Assembly (NCBI GenBank): GCA_052387235.1
Contig: JBQTJJ010000120.1
Coordinates: 1-10,476, forward strand
Length of the DNA stretch: 10,476 bases
From: JBQTJJ01 sp052387235
Lineage (GTDB): Bacteria; Actinomycetota; Acidimicrobiia; Acidimicrobiales; GCA-2861595
Direction: 5' to 3'
Position numbers and translations under genes: made by a program. The notes beneath the pieces were generated by a model that saw only the letters and a list, made by a program, of their open reading frames with translations, had not been told where the DNA came from and ran no database searches. Positions 5,713 to 10,476 of the stretch are shown here, one piece after another (within the stretch, counting starts at the first letter, position 1; the number at the start of each line of letters is the position of its first letter).

Positions 5713-7337
5713 CGGGCCCGCTCCGGGTCCGCTGGCTGGGCCGGGTCGACTTCCGCGACGCCCACGCCCTCCAGCGGTCGCTGCACGCCCGCTCGGGCGG
5801 CGACCACCTCCTGCTGCTCGAGCACCCGAGCGTCTACACCCTCGGCCTGCGCGGCTCGCTCGACCACGTGCTGGTGGCGCCGGCCGACCTGGGTGCGGAC
5901 CTGGTGCGCACCGACCGGGGCGGCGGCGTCACCTGGCACGGGCCGGGCCAGCTGGTGGGGTACCCGGTGCTGTCGGTGCCGGTGGGCCCGGGGGCCACGC
6001 CCGCCCACGTGCACGGGGTGGAGCAGGTGGTGATCGACGCCCGGGCCGACCTGGGCCGGGCCGGCGCCGGCCGCCAGCCCGGCCTGCCCGGGGTGTGGGT
6101 GGGGGACCGCAAGATCTGCGCGCTGGGGGTGCGCCTCACGCGGGGCCGGTCGATGCACGGCTTCGCCCTCAACGTCGAACCCGACCTGTCCCGCTTCGAC
6201 GCCATCGTCCCGTGCGGCCTGGCCGGCCGGGGCGTGACCTCCCTGGCGGCCGAGGGGGTGCGGGCCACCATGCGCCAGGTGGTCGACGCCATCGCGGCCC
6301 GGGCCGGGCCGCGGTGGGGCCGGTACGGCGTGGAGCGCCAGGACGTGGCGTGGCGGGCGCCGGCCGGCGCCGGGGTGCCGGCCCTGTCGGGGGCGGCGGC
6401 CGGTGCCGCCGGCGGCGAGGTGGCGGTGCGCCTGCGGGGCCGGCTGGCCCAGGCCGGCGTGGACCCGTCGGCCGGCGTGCCCCTGCACCAGCGCAAGCCG
6501 GCCTGGATGCGGGCCCCCGTGCGCCGCGGCGCCGAGTTCCGGGCCCTGGAGGCCGGGCTGCGCCGGCGGGAGCTGGTCACCGTCTGCGAGGAGGCGGGAT
6601 GCCCCAACATCTCGGAGTGCTGGAGCGCCGGCACCGCCACCTTCATGATCAACGGCGCGCGCTGCACCCGGGCCTGCGGGTTCTGCCTGGTCGACACCGG
6701 CAAGCCCCTTCCCCCGGACGCGGGCGAGCCGGCCCGGGTGGCGGCGGCCGTGGCCGCCATGGGCCTGGAGCACGCCGTCGTCACGGCCGTGGCACGCGAC
6801 GACCTGGGCGACGGCGGGGCCGCCGCCTTCGCGGACACCATCCGCGCTGTGCACGAGCGCTGCCCCGCCACGGCGGTGGAGGTGCTGATCCCGGACTGCA
6901 AGGGCGACCCGGAGGCGCTGGCCACCATCTTCGGGGCCGGTCCCGAGGTGGTCAACCACAACCTGGAGACGGTGGCCCGGCTCCAGCGGGCGGTACGCCC
7001 GTCGGCCTCGTACGCCCGCAGCCTGGCCGTGCTGGGCCGGGCCCGGGACGCCGGCCTCACCACCAAGTCGGGCCTCATCCTCGGGATGGGGGAGACGGAG
7101 GAGGAGGTCGTGGGCGCGCTGGCCGACCTCCGGGGCGTGGGCGTGGAGATCGTCACCCTGGGCCAGTACCTGCGCCCCACCGCGTCCCACCTCCCGGTGG
7201 CCCGCTGGTGGCACCCCGACGAGTTCACCCGCCTGGCCGCGGTGGGCGCGGCCATGGGCTTCGCCCACGTCCAGGCCTCGCCCCTCACCCGCTCCAGCTA
7301 CCACGCCCGGGACGCGGCCGCCGCCGCCGGCCGGTAG
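5709..7337 (+). CDS. lipB/lipA: LipB-LipA fusion: octanoyltransferase joined to lipoyl synthase
   Basis: One uninterrupted 542-codon frame. Residues 1-205 are LipB, which moves octanoate from acyl carrier protein to a target lysine: LLLEHPSVYTLG, RGGGVTWHGPGQLVGYP, catalytic K135 (GDRKICALG), RSMHGFALN and catalytic C169 (IVPCGL). Residues 206-262 are an Ala/Gly-rich linker. From K263 (KPAWMR) to the end is LipA, which inserts two sulfurs into the octanoyl chain: auxiliary-cluster cysteines C293, C298, C304 (CEEAGCPNISEC), radical-SAM cysteines C319, C323, C326 (CTRACGFC), VTAVARDD, VNHNLETV, TKSGLILGMGET, QYLRPT and C-terminal RSSYHA (528-533). All key residues of both enzymes are intact. 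LipB and LipA are normally separate proteins. With no stop between them, ribosomes that translate LipB must continue into LipA; in-frame GTGs at 6420 and 6426 could also give free LipA. ATG 5709 is 10 bases after sucB. Confidence 0.93.
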   Translation: MTGPLRVRWLGRVDFRDAHALQRSLHARSGGDHLLLLEHPSVYTLGLRGSLDHVLVAPADLGADLVRTDRGGGVTWHGPGQLVGYPVLSVPVGPGATPAHVHGVEQVVIDARADLGRAGAGRQPGLPGVWVGDRKICALGVRLTRGRSMHGFALNVEPDLSRFDAIVPCGLAGRGVTSLAAEGVRATMRQVVDAIAARAGPRWGRYGVERQDVAWRAPAGAGVPALSGAAAGAAGGEVAVRLRGRLAQAGVDPSAGVPLHQRKPAWMRAPVRRGAEFRALEAGLRRRELVTVCEEAGCPNISECWSAGTATFMINGARCTRACGFCLVDTGKPLPPDAGEPARVAAAVAAMGLEHAVVTAVARDDLGDGGAAAFADTIRAVHERCPATAVEVLIPDCKGDPEALATIFGAGPEVVNHNLETVARLQRAVRPSASYARSLAVLGRARDAGLTTKSGLILGMGETEEEVVGALADLRGVGVEIVTLGQYLRPTASHLPVARWWHPDEFTRLAAVGAAMGFAHVQASPLTRSSYHARDAAAAAGR

Positions 7338-7354
7338 GCGGGCCGCCGCCCGCC
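7337..7354 (+). terminator. GC hairpin after lipBA, possible terminator
   Basis: GGCGGGC (7337-7343) pairs perfectly with GCCCGCC (7348-7354) around a CGCC loop, starting at the last base of the lipBA stop codon. No U-tract follows. Downstream RNA is C-rich and G-poor, which could instead favour Rho loading. Given the base composition the hairpin alone is weak evidence. Confidence 0.4.
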
Positions 7355-7428
7355 GCCCCCCCGTCGCCCGCCGCCCAGCCGCCGCCCCCCCGCCGGCGCC
7401 CGCCCAGCCGCCGCCCCCCCGCCGCCCG
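7351..7428 (+). repeat. C-rich 29-bp tandem repeat, about 2.7 copies
   Basis: Three units begin CGCCGCCCCCCCG at 7351, 7380 and 7409, an exact 29-base period. Units 1 and 2 are full length, end CGCCCAGC and differ at about four positions; unit 3 stops after about 20 bases. Each has a run of seven C. The transcript strand is C-rich and G-poor, as in Rho-utilisation sites. The opposite strand carries runs of seven G and could form G-quadruplexes. No open frame of interest covers it. Confidence 0.85.
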
Positions 7429-7430
7429 GA

Positions 7431-7477
7431 TTCCTGGAAGCCTCACGTCCGCATGGCGAACGTCAGGCTTCCCGGAA
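7431..7477. repeat. Imperfect 22-bp inverted repeat with 3-base loop
   Basis: Left arm 7431-7452 and right arm 7456-7477 pair at 19 of 22 positions around ATG; mismatches fall at 7435/7473, 7444/7464 and 7449/7459. The core AAGCCT / AGGCTT is AT-richer than the flanking DNA and there is no U-tract. It lies between the tandem repeat and the -10 box of the M24 peptidase gene. It could be a terminator, an operator, or a copy of a dispersed palindromic repeat; the sequence alone cannot choose. Confidence 0.8.
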
Positions 7478-7493
7478 CGCGGGCGGGCCGCCC

Positions 7494-7499
7494 TACGCT
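7494..7499 (+). promoter_or_regulatory. Possible -10 box for the M24 peptidase gene
   Basis: TACGCT ends 9 bases before the ATG at 7509, which fits a leaderless or very short-leader transcript. No ribosome binding site precedes the ATG, which supports leaderless initiation. The -35 region would fall in or beside the right arm of the inverted repeat. Confidence 0.4.
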
Positions 7500-7508
7500 G
7501 CCGGGCGC

Positions 7509-8600
7509 ATGAGCCGGACGGCGCGCATCGAGGGGGTACGGGCCCGCATGGGGCAGCTGGGGGTGGACGCCCTCCTGCTGTCGCTGGGCGCCGACCTGCC
7601 GTGGCTGACCGGCTACCAGGCCATGCCCCTGGAGCGCCTCACCATGCTGGTGCTGCCCCGCGCCGGCGAGGCCACGCTGGTGGTGCCCCGCCTGGAGGCG
7701 CCGCGCGTGGTCCCGGACCCCGACGCCTTCGAGCTGCGGCCGTGGGACGAGACCGAGGACCCCGTTGCGATCGTGGCCGGCCTGCTGGGCGGCCGGCGCA
7801 GCCTGGCCGTGTCGGACCGGACCTGGGCCACGTTCGTGCTGGCGCTGCAGGCGTCGCTGCCGGGCGCCTCGTGGCTGGCCGCGTCCACCGTCACCGGCCC
7901 GCTGCGGGCGGTGAAGGACGGGGGCGAGGTCGCCGCCCTGCGCCGGGCCGCCGCCGCCGCCGACCGGGTGGCGGCGGCACTGGTGGCGGGCGAGATCCCG
8001 CTGGTGGGCCGGACCGAGGCCGAGGTGTCCGCCGACCTCGGCGCCCGCCTCGTGGCCGAGGGCCACACCCGGGTCAACTTCGCCATCGTGGGGAGCGGGC
8101 CCAACTCGGCCAGCCCCCACCACGAGCCCGGCGGGCGCGTCATCGCACGCGACGAGGCCGTGGTCTGCGACTTCGGCGGCACCCTGGACGGCTATTGCTC
8201 CGACACCACCCGCACCGTGTTCACCGGCGCCCCCCCGGCCGAGTTCCGCGACCTGTACGCCGCCGTGCAGCGGGCCCAGGCGGCGGCGGTGGAGGCGGCG
8301 GTGGTGGGCACGCCGTGCGAGGACGTCGACGCCGTGGCCCGCCGGGTCATCGAAGAGGCCGGCTACGGGCCCCGGTTCGTGCACCGCACCGGCCACGGCA
8401 TCGGGCTGGAGGAGCACGAGGACCCGTACCTCGTCGGCGGCAACTGCGAGGCCCTGGTGGCCGGGCACGCCTTCTCCGTCGAGCCCGGCATCTACGTCGA
8501 GGGCAGGTGGGGCGTGCGCATCGAGGACATCGTGGTGGCCACCGACGACGGTCCCGAGCCGCTCAACACGGTGTCGCACGACTTGGCCGTCGTGGCCTGA
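7509..8600 (+). CDS. M24 family metallopeptidase (Xaa-Pro peptidase / prolidase type)
   Basis: A 363-residue cytoplasmic enzyme expected to remove residues next to proline from peptides using two metal ions. The N-terminal creatinase-like domain spans about residues 1-125 (LSLGADLPWLTGYQAMP), and the pita-bread catalytic domain about 140-355. The five metal ligands are all present: D221 and D232 in DFGGTLDGYCSDTTRT (11 residues apart as in prolidases), H296 in GHGIGLEEHE, E325 in VEPGIY and E339 in GVRIEDIV. The SGPNSASPHHEP stretch matches the conserved SG.N...PH block. The ATG start fits the normal length and lies 9 bases after a -10 box. The SDR gene follows after 28 bases, so the two probably share a transcript. 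No export signal is seen. The exact substrate (dipeptide or longer peptide) cannot be read from sequence. Confidence 0.92.
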   Translation: MSRTARIEGVRARMGQLGVDALLLSLGADLPWLTGYQAMPLERLTMLVLPRAGEATLVVPRLEAPRVVPDPDAFELRPWDETEDPVAIVAGLLGGRRSLAVSDRTWATFVLALQASLPGASWLAASTVTGPLRAVKDGGEVAALRRAAAAADRVAAALVAGEIPLVGRTEAEVSADLGARLVAEGHTRVNFAIVGSGPNSASPHHEPGGRVIARDEAVVCDFGGTLDGYCSDTTRTVFTGAPPAEFRDLYAAVQRAQAAAVEAAVVGTPCEDVDAVARRVIEEAGYGPRFVHRTGHGIGLEEHEDPYLVGGNCEALVAGHAFSVEPGIYVEGRWGVRIEDIVVATDDGPEPLNTVSHDLAVVA

Positions 8601-8628
8601 TGGCCGCCGGCCCGCACGGGGGGCGGCC

Positions 8629-9357
8629 GTGGACCTCGGTCTGACCGGCAGGGTCGCGCTCGTCACCGCCTCGTCCCGCGGCCTGGGCCGGGCCGCGGCC
8701 GCGGCGCTGGCGGCCGAGGGCGCGCGGGTGGTCGTCTGCGCCCGGGGCGAGGAGGCGCTGCGCCGCACCGAGGCCGAGCTGGCCGGCGGCGGGGCCGAGG
8801 TCCTGGCCCTGGTCGACGACGTCACCGAACCCGCCGCTCCGGCCCGGCTGGTGGCGGCGGCGGTGGCGCGCTTCGGGCGCCTCGACGTCCTGGTGGCCAA
8901 CGCCGGCGGCCCGCCGCCGGGCCGGGCCCTGGAGGTCACCGACGACCAGCTGCACGCGGCCCTGAACGCCAACCTGCTCACGTCGATCCGGCTGGTGCGG
9001 GAGGCCGTGCCCCACATGGCGGCGCAGGGTTGGGGCCGGATCTGCCTCATCGCCTCCTACTTCGTGCGCCAGCCGGCCGGGCACCTCGCCCTGTCCAACA
9101 CGGCCCGCACCGGGCTGTGGGCCTGGGCCAAGACGGCGGCGGCCGACCTTTCGCCCGAGGGCGTCACCCTCAACCTGGCCCTGCCGGGGCCGCACGACAC
9201 CGAGCGGATGCGGTCCATGGGTGCCGGCGCCGGCAATGTCCTCGGCGACCCTGCCGACTTCGGCAAGGTGGTGGCCTTCCTCTGCTCCGACCCGGCCCGG
9301 TTCGTGAGCGGCGCCGCCCTCCAGGTCGACGGGGCCATCACCGCCGCCCTCTCGTGA
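8629..9357 (+). CDS. Divergent short-chain dehydrogenase/reductase lacking the YxxxK motif
   Basis: A 242-residue Rossmann protein. The nucleotide-binding loop is TASSRGLG (residues 13-20, in place of TGxxxGxG), followed by DDV (63-65), NAGG (91-94) and the tetrad asparagine N114 in LNANLL. The catalytic serine is probably S143 (LIASYF). The usual Tyr-x3-Lys is missing: the aligned stretch LALSNTARTG gives S156 and R160. Divergent SDRs of the 3-oxoacyl-ACP-reductase-like group show the same loss, so this is likely a stable subfamily and not a broken gene. The C-terminus SGAALQVDGAITA is typical. The product may still bind NAD(P) but classical hydride-transfer chemistry is doubtful. Start GTG 8629 follows a G-run (8618-8623) by five bases. 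The stop overlaps the next gene as GTGA. The substrate is unknown. Confidence 0.88.
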   Translation: MDLGLTGRVALVTASSRGLGRAAAAALAAEGARVVVCARGEEALRRTEAELAGGGAEVLALVDDVTEPAAPARLVAAAVARFGRLDVLVANAGGPPPGRALEVTDDQLHAALNANLLTSIRLVREAVPHMAAQGWGRICLIASYFVRQPAGHLALSNTARTGLWAWAKTAAADLSPEGVTLNLALPGPHDTERMRSMGAGAGNVLGDPADFGKVVAFLCSDPARFVSGAALQVDGAITAALS

Positions 9358-10211
9358 TCCGCCTCGACGGCGCCACCGTCCTCCTGCAGTGGGCCACCGG
9401 GGGCCTGCTGTTCCTGTGGGTCACCACCCGGCGCCGCCAGGTGGGCATCGGCTACGGGTGGCTGCTGCGCGCCACATTCGGGATCATGGCCGCCCTCTCG
9501 GTCTGGGTGGGCCAGATCCTGGGCCCGGTGCCGGTGCGGGACGTGTCGGCGGCGCTGATGGCGGCCGCCACCGGTGTGGCCCTGTGGCTGTCGATCGTGC
9601 GCCGGCGGGCCGGGGTGCGGGGGGAGCGGGAGCGCCGGCGCCGGCGTTCGGCCCGGGTGGCGGCCATGACCGGCATCGACCGCGACGCGCCCGCGACCGA
9701 CGCCGGCGTGCCCGAGTTCCCGCCCGTGGCCGACCTGGTCCCGCCCCTCATCGGGGCGGTGGGGCTGGTGGCGGGCGGCCTGGCCGCCGGCGGCCCCGAC
9801 GCCCTGGCCGTCGTCCGCACCCTGGTGGGCGCCTCGTTCCTCGGCGCCGTGAGCGACGCCATGCTGCTCGGGCACTGGTACCTGGTGCAGCCCGGCCTGG
9901 GGAGGGCCCCGCTGGTGGAGCTGAACCGGTGGCTGGCCCTGGTGTGGCCGGTCGAGGTGGCGGCCCTGCTCTGGCCCACCGGGATGCTGTCGGTGCTCTC
10001 GGGCTCCATCGACGACGGCTACGGCGGGCTGCTCGGGTGGTTCTGGGCGACCTGCGCCGTCAGCACGTTGATCCTGACCTTCGTGACGAAGGCCGCTCTG
10101 AAGGAGCGGGCCTACGCCGCCGTGATGGCCGCCACCGGCCTGCTCTACCTGGCCATCCTCACCGCCTTCGGCACCGACCTGGTGGCCCGGGCCGTCCTCG
10201 CTCCGGGGTAG
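9354..10211 (+). CDS. Eight-helix integral membrane protein, unknown function
   Basis: A 285-residue protein with hydrophobic segments at about 7-24, 36-56, 65-83, 128-146, 150-172, 190-214, 224-246 and 253-275. A strongly basic loop (84-108, with R-rich GERERRRRRSAR) and a Pro/Asp-rich stretch (109-127) split it into a three-helix and a five-helix half. A polar motif, GHWYLVQPGLG (173-183), follows helix 5 and looks like a functional site; helix 6 carries LNRWLALVWPVEV. I do not recognise the family. The GTG start overlaps the SDR stop by four bases, so it is translationally coupled to the SDR and probably to the M24 peptidase upstream. The basic loop would be cytoplasmic by the positive-inside rule. 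No signal peptide is apparent. A strong hairpin 12 bases after the stop closes the operon. Confidence 0.8.
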   Translation: MIRLDGATVLLQWATGGLLFLWVTTRRRQVGIGYGWLLRATFGIMAALSVWVGQILGPVPVRDVSAALMAAATGVALWLSIVRRRAGVRGERERRRRRSARVAAMTGIDRDAPATDAGVPEFPPVADLVPPLIGAVGLVAGGLAAGGPDALAVVRTLVGASFLGAVSDAMLLGHWYLVQPGLGRAPLVELNRWLALVWPVEVAALLWPTGMLSVLSGSIDDGYGGLLGWFWATCAVSTLILTFVTKAALKERAYAAVMAATGLLYLAILTAFGTDLVARAVLAPG

Positions 10212-10222
10212 CCCGAGACGCG

Positions 10223-10252
10223 CCGGGGGGCGGCATCGGGGCCGCCCCCCGG
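10223..10252 (+). terminator. Strong GC hairpin closing the M24-SDR-membrane operon
   Basis: CCGGGGGGCGGC (10223-10234) pairs perfectly over 12 bp with GCCGCCCCCCGG (10241-10252) around the loop ATCGGG. It starts 11 bases after the membrane-protein stop. There is no U-tract; a C-run follows. This is the strongest intergenic hairpin in the window. Confidence 0.75.
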
Positions 10253-10258
10253 CTCCCC

Positions 10259-10333
10259 CCTGGGATGCCTACGGCTGAGAGGAGCGCGCCCGGTCCGGCC
10301 TGATACGCGGGATCACGGCGGCGCCACGGCAGG
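10259..10333 (+). promoter_or_regulatory. Candidate divergent TPP riboswitch
   Basis: TPP-aptamer landmarks occur in the right order: GGGATGCC (10262-10269), a short P3 GCC/GGC, CTGAGA (10275-10280), CCC (10289-10291, pairs with GGG as P2), CCTGAT (10299-10304), GGATCAC in the place of GGATAAT, then GCG. P1 could be CCTG (10259-10262) with CAGG (10330-10333). Against it: the ACCCTT and AGGGA blocks are not well kept, P5 is weak (CGC/GCG), P1 and P2 share one base, and no promoter is visible between the preceding terminator and the element. Confidence 0.45.
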
Positions 10334-10351
10334 CATGCAACAGTGCAGCGC

Positions 10352-10371
10352 CGGGCGCGACGGCGCGCCCG
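10352..10371 (+). terminator. GC hairpin between the riboswitch candidate and the last gene
   Basis: CGGGCGCG (10352-10359) pairs perfectly over 8 bp with CGCGCCCG (10364-10371) around ACGG. It lies 18 bases after the riboswitch-like element and 54 before the next start codon, so it could be its expression platform (attenuator). There is no U-tract and function is unproven. Confidence 0.35.
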
Positions 10372-10425
10372 CCTCCGGCCCGGGTGCACACTCGCGGTAC
10401 CGGATTCGAACGGGAGGACAGGCCG

Positions 10426-10476
10426 ATGGCTCGAGGGTTCCGCCGTCTCGCAGTTGCTCCGGCGGTGGCGCTGCTG
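10426..10476 (+). CDS. Exported protein, N-terminus only (17 codons)
   Basis: ATG at 10426 follows GGGAGGA (10412-10418) by seven bases, the best ribosome binding site among the plus-strand genes. The visible product MARGFRRLAVAPAVALL has a basic n-region (R3, R6, R7) and the start of a hydrophobic core, as in a signal peptide or lipoprotein leader; the frame is open to the window edge. If the upstream element is a real TPP riboswitch, a thiamin or precursor-binding lipoprotein would be a natural guess, but nothing in these 17 codons shows it. Confidence 0.7.
   Translation, partial: MARGFRRLAVAPAVALL

Noticed and set aside
5661..7304. 547-codon minus-strand frame opposite lipBA
   Set aside because: Shadow of the LipB-LipA gene: no recognisable domain, skewed composition, no ribosome binding site.
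7351..7428. CRISPR array
   Set aside because: Units are directly adjacent without spacers, simple in composition, and there are no cas genes.
6095..8644. 849-codon plus-strand frame spanning lipBA, the repeat island and the M24 gene
   Set aside because: Arg/Gly/Pro-rich shadow in a frame offset from two genes with complete active sites; it would have to cross the hairpins and promoter between them.
8600..8644. 14-codon frame starting at the M24 stop (TGATG)
   Set aside because: It is short, overlaps the SDR start out of frame and has no protein-like features; the overlap is likely incidental.
10398..10411. tRNA T-loop-like sequence on the minus strand (GTTCGAATCC)
   Set aside because: The flanking bases do not form a T-stem, and no acceptor, D or anticodon arm can be drawn around it.
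10259..10425. c-di-AMP (ydaO-type) riboswitch ahead of the exported protein
   Set aside because: Such switches often precede secreted wall enzymes in actinobacteria, but the expected GGGGAACC/GGGGUGA and CAGCUAACC blocks are absent; TPP-type landmarks fit better.

Overview
The window reads as chromosomal DNA from a very GC-rich actinobacterium. Third codon positions are almost all G or C, GTG starts and 4-base stop/start overlaps are common, TANNNT -10 boxes sit within 6-9 bases of start codons (leaderless style), and hairpins lack U-tracts. The E2-LipB-LipA order matches the Mycobacterium dlaT/lipB/lipA neighbourhood. A deep-branching class such as Acidimicrobiia is my inference; nothing in the sequence proves it. 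I see no transposase, integrase, phage gene, tRNA, rRNA or CRISPR array.

Left part, minus strand (1-2306): the start of a secreted M23-like protein runs off the left edge. Upstream of it, in the direction of transcription, is a two-gene thiamin-thiazole operon, thiG-thiH, with a 4-base overlap. The operon is preceded by a clear TPP riboswitch whose closing helix brackets the thiG ribosome binding site. A near-palindromic -10 box (2312-2318) appears to fire both ways, into the riboswitch and into a leaderless DUF2203 gene.

Centre, plus strand (2324-7337): DUF2203, then an overlapping 30-residue single-helix membrane protein. Next comes a lipoic-acid block: dihydrolipoyl dehydrogenase (E3), a 2-oxo acid dehydrogenase E2 acyltransferase, and one 542-codon reading frame that joins octanoyltransferase LipB to lipoyl synthase LipA. 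The block therefore encodes a lipoylated protein, the enzyme that re-oxidises it, and both enzymes that build its cofactor. No E1 gene is visible.

Intergenic island (7338-7508): a GC hairpin, a C-rich 29-bp tandem repeat (about 2.7 copies), and a 47-base imperfect inverted repeat just upstream of the next promoter.

Right part, plus strand (7509-10476): an M24 Xaa-Pro-type metallopeptidase, a divergent short-chain dehydrogenase that lacks the YxxxK motif, and an overlapping eight-helix membrane protein of unknown role, closed by a strong GC hairpin. Beyond it is a second, divergent TPP-riboswitch-like element and the first 17 codons of an exported protein that runs off the right edge.

Most unusual points: the LipB-LipA fusion, the possible second thiamin switch ahead of an exported protein, the M23-like protein whose zinc-ligand positions appear substituted, and the 7338-7477 repeat island.
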